This document shows positions 18,804-27,635 of a stretch of DNA of 41,693 nucleotides, one piece after another. Source of the stretch: Fibrobacter sp. (lineage in GTDB: Bacteria; Fibrobacterota; Fibrobacteria; Fibrobacterales; Fibrobacteraceae); the NCBI GenBank assembly GCA_017550445.1, contig JAFZOV010000140.1, positions 1 through 41,693 of the forward strand, written 5' to 3'. The notes below the pieces were generated by a model. It was not told where the DNA came from, did no database searches, and worked only from the letters and a program-made list of their open reading frames with translations. Position 1 is the first letter of the stretch; every line of letters begins with the position of its first letter. Position numbers and translations under genes: made by a program.

Positions 18804-20240
18804 CTAGTGTTTGAACTTGCTCTTTATTTTTGAAAAATACTTGAGAGCGACGGAATCTCGGATAAGCAACAGCACCAAGGCGTAAACTGGTATAAAGGTA
18901 ACAAATGCTAGTCCGATATTGAGTAGGTGGTAGTCCGTCTGAATAGGGAGCCTCATAACCCAGGCGAGCGGGAATGCAATTACCATATATTTAATAACGT
19001 CGAGAAGTTGCAACAAGTAACTGTATCCTAGGATTTTTTTAGTGGGGTGCAGATTGATTAGGCTGCCTACCAAATTGATGAAGAAACTGGACACGGCTAG
19101 ACCCAAAACGCCATATTTGATGCTAATGGCAATGATGACGGCATAGGATGCCTTCTTGGGAAATTCCAGTTTAAGGATGAGACCCGTACGGTTTACGACT
19201 TGCATGAGGCTCAGGCTTAGTTGGCTGATGGGTTCCCACATAACTCCTGCGACAAGGATTTGAAAAAACAGGACGGCGGGCTCCCACTTGTCGGTCCATA
19301 AAAAGATGATGATGTCGCGGCCCGAAAAGCAGAGATATGCTGAAAGCGGAGCGATGATCATAATGAGTAGGCGCATGACTTCTCTAAAGTGGTCACGGAG
19401 GCTCGGAATGTCGTTTTGGTATTTGGATAGTACCGGCAGGGCCACTTTTTGGACGATGCCCGAACCGATAGAATAGAAGTTGTTCTTTAGTCCGTTTGCC
19501 TTGGTGAAAAAGCCCAATTCGGCCTTGGTGAAGAATTTTCCTATAAGGACTGAGTAGATTTCGTTGAAGATGGTTCCGATAAGGTTTGCACCGAGCAACT
19601 TTGAACCGAAACTGAAAAGGTAACGGAACGACTCCTTGCTGAATTTCTCGTGGGGTCGCCATTTGGCGAAAATCCACAGCAAAACAGTACGGATAAAGGC
19701 TGCCGCTACGGTTTGAGTTGCCAGTGCGTAAACTCCCCAACCATTGTAGGCGAGAACGATGGCCAAAAGGCCTGCAGGGAGTTGCCCGCAGAGGTTGATG
19801 ATAGTTTGAAGGCGGATGTTGAGGTTTGCCGTTAGCAGGGCGTTTTGCACCACGCATAGGGAATTCAAGAAAACGCTTAGGCCGATAATCTTGACGAGCG
19901 GAATAAGTAGCGGTTCGTTAAAGAAGGCTGCGATGAGGGGTGAACAGAACCAAAGAATTCCATAGGCGACGAGACCGACAACAACGTTAAAATAAAATGC
20001 TGTCGATAAGTCTTTTTCTGTGCGGTCAATTTTGCGTATGAGGCCATTTGCAAAACCGGCGTCGACAAAAGTGTTCGAAAGCGATATGAATATGGTGGTT
20101 AAACCAACAATTCCATATTCGTTAGGTGAAAGGATTCTTGCAAGAACAATGCCGATGAAAAAGCTGACAGCTTGGGAAGAAAGCCTTTCGAGGAGGCTCC
20201 AGATGGTCGCCAAAAAAGGAGTGTTTCTTTTATTCTGCAT
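18804..20240 (-). CDS. Wzx-like polysaccharide flippase (MOP superfamily)
   Basis: The 478-residue membrane protein has about 12-14 helices. It begins FLATIWSLLERLSSQAVSFF and contains LARILSPNEYGIVGL, the usual signature of the WzxC/Polysacc_synt_3 branch. It should flip lipid-linked oligosaccharides across the inner membrane. It is the last gene of the minus-strand operon that starts at 25021 and overlaps the upstream licD-like gene by 11 nt. Its stop nearly abuts the stop of the plus-strand polymerase gene, with no room for a separate terminator. Confidence 0.88.
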   Translation of the reverse strand: MQNKRNTPFLATIWSLLERLSSQAVSFFIGIVLARILSPNEYGIVGLTTIFISLSNTFVDAGFANGLIRKIDRTEKDLSTAFYFNVVVGLVAYGILWFCSPLIAAFFNEPLLIPLVKIIGLSVFLNSLCVVQNALLTANLNIRLQTIINLCGQLPAGLLAIVLAYNGWGVYALATQTVAAAFIRTVLLWIFAKWRPHEKFSKESFRYLFSFGSKLLGANLIGTIFNEIYSVLIGKFFTKAELGFFTKANGLKNNFYSIGSGIVQKVALPVLSKYQNDIPSLRDHFREVMRLLIMIIAPLSAYLCFSGRDIIIFLWTDKWEPAVLFFQILVAGVMWEPISQLSLSLMQVVNRTGLILKLEFPKKASYAVIIAISIKYGVLGLAVSSFFINLVGSLINLHPTKKILGYSYLLQLLDVIKYMVIAFPLAWVMRLPIQTDYHLLNIGLAFVTFIPVYALVLLLIRDSVALKYFSKIKSKFKH

Positions 20241-20952
20241 TTTTTGGGGTGCGAACGAAAATGCCGGTAATTTCTGATACGGGGTGGTGAACGATGTTGT
20301 CGTTTTTCCAGTCGGCGCTGTTCCAATTCGGATCGGGCTTCATGAAGTTTTTGCCGTAATAGAATTCCAGCACTTTTTGTGGATTTGCCGGTGCGCTTAG
20401 TTCGAGTCCGTTAATCTTGACTGTCGAAAGTCCTTCGAACTTGTCGAACGAATAGGAAATGGTTTCTGATACGACGCAACCCTTGCCCACAATGTACTCG
20501 TATATCTTGTAAGACTCGCCTTGGCGGATTCCGAAGAATATGTCAATGGCAAGCCCCTTGTAGTAGAATGTACATTCAGAGGTTGTCCTTTTGCCACTTT
20601 TGACATCGAGCAGGTCAAAGGAATGATCCTTGACAAAGCCCTTCGAAATGAGCTTGTCTTCGAGCTCTTGCGAGTAGGAGTCTTTCATCATCCCCATGTC
20701 GATATCGATATCGTGCGGAATGAAAGAACCATTTCTGAAGGCCCCGAGAAGGGAACCGAATTCCAACCAGTATTCCGTGCCGCATTCCTGGCAGGCATCT
20801 TTAAAGGCTTGTAGTGCTTCGAGTCCGTACTGGTGCAATATTTTTTGGCGAGCCTTGTAGTCTTTTTTGAGGCAATGCTTGGCCCACTTCTTTTGAAGGA
20901 ACGATCCTTCTTTTCCTCCGAGGAGTGTGAAAATTTTGTGTGCGATACTCAT
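20230..20952 (-). CDS. LicD-family phosphotransferase, divergent copy
   Basis: The 240-residue protein matches LicD in the core LEFGSLLGAFRNGSFIP followed by an acidic triad region, here H-D-I-D-I-D instead of the usual W-D-D-D-(I/V)-D. A later YGKNFMKPDP segment fits the family end motif YGxxYMxPP. LicD proteins move a phosphorylated headgroup, such as phosphocholine, from a CDP donor to a glycan. The changed triad suggests another headgroup or acceptor, but two to three acidic residues remain and activity is possible. It lies 10 nt after the second licD-like gene and overlaps the flippase gene. Confidence 0.8.
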   Translation of the reverse strand: MSIAHKIFTLLGGKEGSFLQKKWAKHCLKKDYKARQKILHQYGLEALQAFKDACQECGTEYWLEFGSLLGAFRNGSFIPHDIDIDMGMMKDSYSQELEDKLISKGFVKDHSFDLLDVKSGKRTTSECTFYYKGLAIDIFFGIRQGESYKIYEYIVGKGCVVSETISYSFDKFEGLSTVKINGLELSAPANPQKVLEFYYGKNFMKPDPNWNSADWKNDNIVHHPVSEITGIFVRTPKNAE

Positions 20953-20962
20953 AAAAAACTCT

Positions 20963-21775
20963 TTAGTCGATCCAGTAAATATTGCTTAAGGTGTGTGGAG
21001 ATGTTTTGTTGCAATCGCGTGGCGGAGTCATGTAGTCACCGTACATTTGTGTAAGCCACTTATCGTATTCGGCTGTGACCATGAACTCTTCGCCATCGAA
21101 GGGAACCTTGATAAATTTTTCAAACATACAGCGCGGATAGACGGAACGGTAGGCGGCGTCGATTTCGGGGTCTATGGCAACCCCGATAAATTTGGCATCG
21201 GCGTTGGTTAGCTTGTTTACGACCTGGTATTCTTCTTCGGTAATCTTTTTCATAGACCAAGCGAAGAGGGCTACCTTTGCGGCATGAATCAGGATACGTT
21301 TCCACCAGGCGTTCTTGATGCCTGGCTTGACCAACTTGATTCTAAATTTCTTTTTGAAACTGTCAAGCGCATGGATGAGGTGGAAACTTTCTTCTTTGGT
21401 GTCGGCGAGGTAGTCGAACGGGAACACGTCAATGTTGATCCCGATATCCTTCATGGACGTGTGTTCTTCAAGAATCGTCCGCGTGTCAGCCACTTTGGCA
21501 TAGGGGTGGTGGTAATCGGGGTTGTTGCGGTAATCGTAAACATGGTAAATACCGCCTTTACCCGAATAGCTTGCGACGAACTTTTCATAGTCGGGGCGCA
21601 TCATGGCGATGTCTATGTCATCATCCCAGGGAATGTAACCCTTGTGACGTATCGCGCCAAGGAGGGAACCGAAAATGAGCGTGTAGTGTAGATTGTTTTT
21701 TTCACAGAACTGATGGATATCTTTTAGGATATCGATCTGGATCTGCTTCATTTCTGAAATCGAAATCTTTGTCAT
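20963..21775 (-). CDS. LicD-family phosphotransferase
   Basis: The 270-residue protein shows the LicD signature clearly: LIFGSLLGAIRHKGYIP, W-D-D-D-I-D-I-A, then MRPDYEKF, and near the end VTAEYDKWLTQMYGDYMTPP. The acidic cluster binds metal and the donor phosphates in this nucleotidyltransferase-fold family. The likely reaction is transfer of a phospho- or phosphono-alkanolamine from a CDP-linked donor to a sugar. It overlaps the preceding licD-like gene by 4 nt (ATGA), so the two are translationally coupled. Neighbouring AEP genes make CMP-AEP a strong donor candidate. Confidence 0.9.
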   Translation of the reverse strand: MTKISISEMKQIQIDILKDIHQFCEKNNLHYTLIFGSLLGAIRHKGYIPWDDDIDIAMMRPDYEKFVASYSGKGGIYHVYDYRNNPDYHHPYAKVADTRTILEEHTSMKDIGINIDVFPFDYLADTKEESFHLIHALDSFKKKFRIKLVKPGIKNAWWKRILIHAAKVALFAWSMKKITEEEYQVVNKLTNADAKFIGVAIDPEIDAAYRSVYPRCMFEKFIKVPFDGEEFMVTAEYDKWLTQMYGDYMTPPRDCNKTSPHTLSNIYWID

Positions 21776-22608
21776 GCTTCTTTCCAGAAAAATTTATTGC
21801 AGTCGAGGCTGTGCTGCTCGCGGTCTTTGGGGGGAGGGGGAGTCATGTAGTTTTTCCCATAGACGATGCTCAACATGGCATCCCAATCCTTGACAACCTT
21901 GAACTTGTGGTTTTCGAAATCAACGTCGATGTATTCTTCGAAATACCTTTTTTCGTAGTATTGCCTATCGAGTGATTCTGTACAGGGCAACTGGCTGCAA
22001 TGGTTACATTTTTCGTAGGGGACTTCGAGGCACTCATTGATGATTTGCTGGTTGATTTTATCGATATCGAGGTTGAAGTACCTGATTTTACGCAGTAGTT
22101 GCTTGATGTTTTGCTTTAGCGGGTTGTGCAGGGAGATTGGAGGGAGCGCGCGTCGGGCACTCAGTTGTTTTTTGCGCAACTCGGCAATTCGAAGCATTTT
22201 ATTGCGGAATACGTTGCGGTCATCATCAATGCCGTCAATGGGGAATATGTCTATCCACAGTCCGATTTGTTTTTTGACTGTTTGGCGGAACCACGGAAGA
22301 ACTGTTGTGCCAAAGGTTCGCTTGGTGTCGCATATGCGGGCGATGGCCATGTAGCTGTCTTTGCCCGGAGCAATGAGCATAAGGTCGTCGGTATCTTTGA
22401 ATGTTTCAACAAAACGGTCATAGTCGGGGCGCGGCATAAAGATGTCGACATCGTCGTCCCAGGGAATGAATCCCTTGTGACGGACGGCGCCGAGCATGGT
22501 TCCGTAGGCAAGGGAGTAACGCAAATCGTTTGAAACGCAAAAATCGTGAATTGACGCAAGCATTTCCAAAAGGACTTGCTGCATTTCTTTGAGCGAGAGT
22601 TCCTTCAT
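21772..22608 (-). CDS. LicD-family phosphotransferase
   Basis: The 278-residue protein carries YSLAYGTMLGAVRHKGFIP, W-D-D-D-V-D-I, MPRPDYDRF, and near the end VVKDWDAMLSIVYGKNYMTPP. All are LicD hallmarks. A four-cysteine patch (CNHCSQLPC and upstream C) lies near residue 205. It is the first of three tandem LicD paralogues; its start codon shares one base with the stop of the aminotransferase gene (TAATG). Probable role: transfer of a CDP- or CMP-activated headgroup to the surface glycan. Confidence 0.9.
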   Translation of the reverse strand: MKELSLKEMQQVLLEMLASIHDFCVSNDLRYSLAYGTMLGAVRHKGFIPWDDDVDIFMPRPDYDRFVETFKDTDDLMLIAPGKDSYMAIARICDTKRTFGTTVLPWFRQTVKKQIGLWIDIFPIDGIDDDRNVFRNKMLRIAELRKKQLSARRALPPISLHNPLKQNIKQLLRKIRYFNLDIDKINQQIINECLEVPYEKCNHCSQLPCTESLDRQYYEKRYFEEYIDVDFENHKFKVVKDWDAMLSIVYGKNYMTPPPPKDREQHSLDCNKFFWKEA

Positions 22609-23681
22609 TAGATAAATCCCTTGCTTTTAAGGTCCTTGAATGCGTCAATCAGCTTGTCGTAATCGGCGGTCGCGAGCGCTCCGATGTGGCCCACGCGGAA
22701 CACGGAGTCTTTCATATCGCCGCCGTTGGGGCAAATCCACATGCCGTATTCGTCCTTGATTTTGAGGAAAAGGTCGTAGGCGGATGCCGTGGTGGGGTGG
22801 AGTGGCGTGACGGCGTTCGACAGCGATTCGGATACGATTTCGAAGGGGAGGCCTTTGAGGTTTTCGCGGAAGTAATTGGCAAGCGAGGCGGTGCGGGCGA
22901 TTTCTGCTTCGACACCTCCGTTTTGGTCTATTTCTTTGAGGCGGACGTTGATTTGTCGCAGAATGCTCACGGCGGGGGTCCATGGGGTCTGCCCGCGTTC
23001 GGCATTCTTGAGGGCGATTTTAAGGTCCAGGTATTGGCACTTGCACTTGATGTCCTCGATACGCTTTAGGGCGCGGGGTGATAAGGCTATGACCGAAATT
23101 CCCGGAGGGCAGGCGAGCGCCTTTTGTGAACCCGTAATCATCACGTCGGCACCGAGGGATTCCATGTTGAAGGGGTCTGCGAGGAACGTGCTGATGCAAT
23201 CGACGATCAAGAAGAGGTTGTTCCTTTTGCAGAAATCGCTGATGAGCTGCATATCGTAATGCACGCCAGTCGAGGTCTCGTGCTTGTTTACGATGAACGT
23301 CGTGTAGCTCTTGCCTTCGTAGGCGGCGAGGTGCTCCGCCTTGAGTGCCTTGCCTGGGGCAAGTTTGATTTCGTCAAAGGGAATGTCGTGCAGTTCGCAG
23401 AGTTCTACAAAACGATGGCCGAAGCTACCCCCGTTTACGACGATTGCCTTGTCGACCGGAGTCAGGGTGTTCATGATGGCCGTTTCCATGCCGGCCGAAC
23501 CCGAACCCGTAATGAATGCGACTCTAGAATCGTCGGAAGCCTTCGCGAACTTCTTTACCAGGCGTTCGTTCTCGAACATGAGTTCGGAGAATTCCGCCGT
23601 GCGGAAATACGGGACCTGCTCCGCACCCAGGGCGAGCACGGCTTCGCTGGACTGGACAGGACCTACGGTAAAATTGATCAT
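22608..23681 (-). CDS. Class-V PLP aminotransferase (2-AEP transaminase / serine-glyoxylate type)
   Basis: The 357-residue protein is a fold-type I PLP enzyme of class V. It shows FTVGPVQSS at the N-terminus, [10 protein letters not shown] for phosphate binding, LIVDCIS with Asp161, and TGSQKAL with probable Schiff-base Lys187. It is clearly different from the PhnW-like enzyme at 28381-29499, so the locus has two class-V transaminases. This copy lies between the cytidylyltransferase-oxidoreductase fusion gene (4-nt overlap) and the licD genes (1-nt overlap). The context suggests that it makes or uses an amino headgroup precursor. The substrate is not determinable from sequence. Confidence 0.85.
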   Translation of the reverse strand: MINFTVGPVQSSEAVLALGAEQVPYFRTAEFSELMFENERLVKKFAKASDDSRVAFITGSGSAGMETAIMNTLTPVDKAIVVNGGSFGHRFVELCELHDIPFDEIKLAPGKALKAEHLAAYEGKSYTTFIVNKHETSTGVHYDMQLISDFCKRNNLFLIVDCISTFLADPFNMESLGADVMITGSQKALACPPGISVIALSPRALKRIEDIKCKCQYLDLKIALKNAERGQTPWTPAVSILRQINVRLKEIDQNGGVEAEIARTASLANYFRENLKGLPFEIVSESLSNAVTPLHPTTASAYDLFLKIKDEYGMWICPNGGDMKDSVFRVGHIGALATADYDKLIDAFKDLKSKGFI

Positions 23682-25021
23682 ATTTCAAATCTCCCGATTT
23701 TCTTGGAGAATTGTTCCATAACGTACGCCATCTGGATGCTTTCGCGCCGTCTCAGGCGGGCCGAGGAGAACCTCTTGTTCAGGATGCAGCTGAGGAATTC
23801 CTGGATTTCATAGCGCAGGCCGAAACCGTCCCACTTGTAGAAGAATTTCTTGTTGTCGTTCTGGTTCTCGTAACGCAGTTCGAAATAGTCGGTTTTCCAC
23901 CAGGGGGCGGGGACGTACGCATATCCCTTTGTTCCCGAAACGACGAGGCTACCTTCGGTCTTTACCCCAAGACCCACCTTGAAAGAGCAGGTCGCCTGGG
24001 GGTAGCGGAATACGCCTCTTGTATAGGTGTCTATCCCGTTTTCCATACGACTGTATAGGGTCAGGTCGTCGTATTGGATCCCGAGGAGCTTGAAGATGGG
24101 GAGCAATGGGTAGCTGCCTTGTTCAAAGAGGGCTCCGCCCGCCTGTTTCGGGTCAAATTCGCGGCCTTTCTTGTCTAGCAGTTGGGAAAGCGATACGTCG
24201 ATGTCCACGACATCGCCGATCAGCCCCGACTTGATAAGGACCATCAGGTGGTTGAACGCGGGACAGTGTGCCGTCTTGTTCGCTTCCATGAGGATGAGCT
24301 CGCGTGCTTCAGCGAGCCCGTACAGTTCTTTCGCCTGGCCACCGTCAAGGAGCATTGGGGTTTCGCATAGTACGTGTTTTCCGACTTGCAGGGCCGACTT
24401 GATGTTCTCGTAGTGCGCCAGGTGCGGGGTAGCCACGTAGACGGCGTCGATGTCGCTGTAGAACTCGTCAAGAGACTTGCTGGCCTTGATTCCCTTGAAT
24501 TCCTTTGCAAACGGTTCTGCTTTTTGAACATCAATGTCAAAAGCTGCCGTGACTGTGGCTCCGCTTACGATTCCAGCTTCGGATGGGAACCTTCTTGCTA
24601 CGCGGCCACAGCCCTGGATTCCTATCCTTACGGTGTCCTGGGATTCCTCGCGGAGCATCGTGGACGAAATCCCTTCGGTGCGGGGCAGGTACACCACCTT
24701 GCAGTATTCGTTTAGGTAGTCGAATTTGCCTTCCCAGTCGCTTCCGACGGCAAAAATGTCCACGTCGTATTTTTGGATATCGTCAATCTTTTGGCCTACG
24801 TAATCCTCGATGATAATCTGGTCGGCGAGGCCAGTGGCTTTTACGGCTTCGACCCTTTCAAGCACGTTGTTGCGTACGTTGAGTTTGCCCCTGTCGCGGT
24901 CAAAATTATCGTTGGTGACGCCTACAATCAGGTAGTCACCCAAAGCCTTCGCCCGCTTGAGCAGGTTGATGTGCCCTTGGTGCAGCAGGTCGTATGTCCC
25001 GTATGTGATAACTTTTGTCAT
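23678..25021 (-). CDS. Fusion: glycerol-3-phosphate-type cytidylyltransferase plus Gfo/Idh/MocA oxidoreductase
   Basis: I start at 25021 (447 residues), where [11 protein letters not shown] begins and GGGAAT precedes. Residues 1-125 form a TagD/GCT-like cytidylyltransferase with an intact H-Q-G-H motif (14-17) and the ISSTMLRE motif (119-125). Residues 130-447 form a Gfo/Idh/MocA oxidoreductase: GIQGCGRVA nucleotide fold, then [10 protein letters not shown]. The usual E-K-P is E-T-P here, so the conserved lysine is absent. The fusion implies that oxidation or reduction and CDP-activation act on the same small polyol or headgroup. It heads the minus-strand operon of aminotransferase, three LicD proteins and flippase. 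CDP-glycerol-like products are possible but unproven. Confidence 0.88.
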   Translation of the reverse strand: MTKVITYGTYDLLHQGHINLLKRAKALGDYLIVGVTNDNFDRDRGKLNVRNNVLERVEAVKATGLADQIIIEDYVGQKIDDIQKYDVDIFAVGSDWEGKFDYLNEYCKVVYLPRTEGISSTMLREESQDTVRIGIQGCGRVARRFPSEAGIVSGATVTAAFDIDVQKAEPFAKEFKGIKASKSLDEFYSDIDAVYVATPHLAHYENIKSALQVGKHVLCETPMLLDGGQAKELYGLAEARELILMEANKTAHCPAFNHLMVLIKSGLIGDVVDIDVSLSQLLDKKGREFDPKQAGGALFEQGSYPLLPIFKLLGIQYDDLTLYSRMENGIDTYTRGVFRYPQATCSFKVGLGVKTEGSLVVSGTKGYAYVPAPWWKTDYFELRYENQNDNKKFFYKWDGFGLRYEIQEFLSCILNKRFSSARLRRRESIQMAYVMEQFSKKIGRFEI

Positions 25022-25146
25022 GGCAATTCCCTGAATAGAAAATAGCAATAATTAGCCATTGAAGTAGCTTGCTTGATGTTGATGCCTGTTATTTGGAATC
25101 TTTTTTCCTAAAACGAATGAAAAGGGTCTGTTTTTTGCTGACGGCG

Positions 25147-25178
25147 TTGCATCCCTGTTTGCAAAAATGGTATCTTTG
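25147..25178 (+). promoter_or_regulatory. Candidate FCB-type promoter of the aminoethylphosphonate operon
   Basis: TTG (25147-25149), a 21-nt spacer and TATCTTTG (25171-25178) match the TTTG / TAnnTTTG promoter pattern described for Bacteroidetes. The predicted start of transcription falls just before the ATG of the PEP mutase gene at 25195. AAAAAAAGG provides a ribosome site. It lies in the 173-nt divergent region between the two headgroup operons. Confidence 0.45.
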
Positions 25179-25194
25179 TAAAAAAAGGTTTTTT

Positions 25195-26505
25195 ATGGCT
25201 AAGACAGTTTATTTAGGAATGATCGGTGACATCATGCACCCGGGCCTCATCAACATTATCAACGAGGGGGCAAAGTATGGTGACGTGATGATTGGGCTTT
25301 TCACGGACAAGGCTATTGCCACGCACAAGAGGCTCCCGTACCTGAACTATGAGCAGCGCAAGAATGTGATTGAGAATATCAAGGGCGTTACGAAGGTGGT
25401 TCCGCAGGATGAATGGAGCTATGTCGAGAACCTGAAGAAGTACAAGCCCGACTACATCATCCACGGCGATGACTGGCAGCAGGGACCGGCAAAGTACCTC
25501 CGCGACGAGGTGTTTAAGGTCATGGAAGCGCAGGGCGGCAAGGTTATCGAGATTCCCTATACCCAGGGCATCACTTCGACGGGCCTCAAGAAAGAAATTG
25601 AGTCGCTCGGTACCACTCCGCAGGCAAGGCTATCTTCTCTTCGCCGTCTGATTGCAGCCAAGCCCATCGTCCGCATTCTGGAATCGCACAACGGCCTTAC
25701 GGGCCTTATCGCCGAACACACTAGCGTCGAGGTCAATGGATGTATCCGAGAATTCGACGGCATGTGGTCTTCTTCGCTGACAGACTCCACCAGCAAGGGC
25801 AAGCCGGACATTGAGGCGGTGGACCTCACGACCCGTCTGCACGACCTCAACGACACGCTCGAAGTTACGACCAAGCCGGTCATCTTCGACGGCGATACCG
25901 GTGGAAAGGTGGAACATTTCGGCTTTACCGTGCGCACCCTGGAACGCCTCGGCATCTCGGCGGTCATCATCGAAGACAAGGTAGGCCTCAAGCAGAACTC
26001 CCTGTTCGGGACCGATGCCATCCAGACGCAGGACACCATCGAGGGCTTCTGCACCAAGATCCGCGCGGGCAAGGACGCCCAGGTCACGAACGATTTCATG
26101 GTGATTTCCCGTTGCGAGTCGCTTATTGCGGGCAAGCCCGTGGACGATGCCCTGGAACGCTGCCATGCCTATGTGGCCGCCGGCACCGACGGCATTATGA
26201 TCCACTCCAAGGACAAGAGTGGCGAGGACATCAAGGAATTCTGCACGCGCTTCCGCGAGAAGGATGCGCACACTCCGATTGTTGCCGTGCCTACGACCTA
26301 CAACCAGTTTACCGAAGAGGAACTGGCCACCTGGGGCATCAATGTCGTCATCTATGCGAACCACATGCTGCGGTCTGCCTACCCGGCCATGGTGAAGTGC
26401 GCGGAGTCCATCCTGACGCACAGCCGTAGCCTCGAGGCCTCGAACGACTACTGCATGCCTATCAAGCAGATTCTGAACCTCATCCCTGGCACGAAAAAAG
26501 CATAA
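25195..26505 (+). CDS. Phosphoenolpyruvate mutase with N-terminal cytidylyltransferase-like domain
   Basis: PEP mutase converts PEP to phosphonopyruvate, the entry step to nearly all known C-P compounds. In this 436-residue protein the mutase domain (about 150-430) has the segment FDGDTGG and the defining EDKVGLKQNS (Glu260-Asp261-Lys262). The N-terminal 130 residues look like a CTP_transf_like domain (YLGMIGDIMHPG..., GITSTGLKKE). Its catalytic HxGH motif reads H-P-G-L (15-18), with the second His lost. The frame is open upstream to 25069, but the ATG at 25195 follows AAGG and starts the domain correctly. It is the first gene of a six-gene operon. Confidence 0.93.
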   Translation: MAKTVYLGMIGDIMHPGLINIINEGAKYGDVMIGLFTDKAIATHKRLPYLNYEQRKNVIENIKGVTKVVPQDEWSYVENLKKYKPDYIIHGDDWQQGPAKYLRDEVFKVMEAQGGKVIEIPYTQGITSTGLKKEIESLGTTPQARLSSLRRLIAAKPIVRILESHNGLTGLIAEHTSVEVNGCIREFDGMWSSSLTDSTSKGKPDIEAVDLTTRLHDLNDTLEVTTKPVIFDGDTGGKVEHFGFTVRTLERLGISAVIIEDKVGLKQNSLFGTDAIQTQDTIEGFCTKIRAGKDAQVTNDFMVISRCESLIAGKPVDDALERCHAYVAAGTDGIMIHSKDKSGEDIKEFCTRFREKDAHTPIVAVPTTYNQFTEEELATWGINVVIYANHMLRSAYPAMVKCAESILTHSRSLEASNDYCMPIKQILNLIPGTKKA

Positions 26506-26506
26506 T

Positions 26507-27634
26507 ATGATTAGTCCGAAGTTTTTTATCGATACGCTCGGTTCCTACGGCATTGACTTCTTTGCTGGGGTGCCGGATTCTTTGCTTAAGAATATCTGTG
26601 CCTACATTGCCGACAACAAGGATGCAAGGCATAACGTCATTGCCGCTAACGAAGGTGCCGCCGTGGGTCTTGCCGCAGGCTACCACCTCGCTACCGGAAA
26701 GATAGGCGTTGTCTATATGCAGAATTCCGGCGAAGGCAACATCATCAACCCGCTCGCATCGCTCACCGACAAGGAAGTCTACAACATTCCGGTACTGCTC
26801 CTTATTGGCTGGCGCGGACGCCCGGGCGTTCACGACGAACCGCAGCACGTGAAGCAGGGCAAGGTGACGACCGGCATCCTCAACACGATGGGCGTAAACT
26901 TTGACGTGCTCTGCAAGGAGGAGGACAAGGCCGCGAAGCAGATTGCGAAGGCCGTGAACACGATGAAGGAAACGGGCGAAGTCTATGCGCTCGTCATCGA
27001 GAAGGACACCTTCGAAGATTACAAGCTCCAGAGTGCTGAGAAGAACGACCTGACGATGAGCCGCGAAGAGGCCATCCAGACGGTGGCCGCCGCGCTTGGC
27101 GAAAAGGATGTCATCGTTTCTACTACGGGCATGATCAGCCGCGAACTTTTTGAATACCGCGCCCAGAAGGGCGAAGGCCACGAGCGCGACTTCCTTACGG
27201 TGGGCTCCATGGGCCACGCCTCGCAGATTGCGCTCGGCATCGCGATGGAAAAGGACGATCGCAAGGTCTGGTGCTTCGACGGCGACGGTGCGACTATCAT
27301 GCACATGGGTTCCATGGCGATTGTCGCAAGCAAGTCCCCTGCAAATTACGTGCACGTGGTGTTCAACAACGGCGCGCACGACTCCGTGGGCGGCCAGCCT
27401 ACGGTAGGCCTGAAGATTGACCTGCCTGCCGTTGCGAAGGCCGTGGGTTACCGCGACGCGCTCTCCGCCGACAGCAAGGAAACCCTTGCCGCCGCCCTCG
27501 AAAAGCTGAAGGGCATGCAGGGGCCGGTACTCCTGGAAGTCAAGGTGAAGAAGGGCAACCGCAAGGATCTCGGCCGCCCGACCACGACGCCTATCGAGAA
27601 CAAGAACGCTTTGATGGAATTTTTGAGGAAGTAA
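26507..27634 (+). CDS. Phosphonopyruvate decarboxylase
   Basis: This ThDP-dependent enzyme removes CO2 from phosphonopyruvate to give phosphonoacetaldehyde, the step that pulls the unfavourable mutase reaction forward. The 375-residue protein has FFAGVPDSLLKNICAYI, AANEGAAVGLAAGY with the ThDP-activating Glu, QNSGEGNIINP, and the ThDP/Mg motif G-D-G (259-261) followed by VVFNNGAHDS. Length and motifs fit this short subgroup of the pyruvate-decarboxylase family. It starts 2 nt after the mutase stop. Confidence 0.94.
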   Translation: MISPKFFIDTLGSYGIDFFAGVPDSLLKNICAYIADNKDARHNVIAANEGAAVGLAAGYHLATGKIGVVYMQNSGEGNIINPLASLTDKEVYNIPVLLLIGWRGRPGVHDEPQHVKQGKVTTGILNTMGVNFDVLCKEEDKAAKQIAKAVNTMKETGEVYALVIEKDTFEDYKLQSAEKNDLTMSREEAIQTVAAALGEKDVIVSTTGMISRELFEYRAQKGEGHERDFLTVGSMGHASQIALGIAMEKDDRKVWCFDGDGATIMHMGSMAIVASKSPANYVHVVFNNGAHDSVGGQPTVGLKIDLPAVAKAVGYRDALSADSKETLAAALEKLKGMQGPVLLEVKVKKGNRKDLGRPTTTPIENKNALMEFLRK

Positions 27635-27635
27635 G

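Noticed and set aside
25069..25194. N-terminal extension of the PEP mutase gene
   Set aside because: The frame is open, but the extra residues have no family match and would cover the proposed promoter; the ATG at 25195 has a ribosome site.
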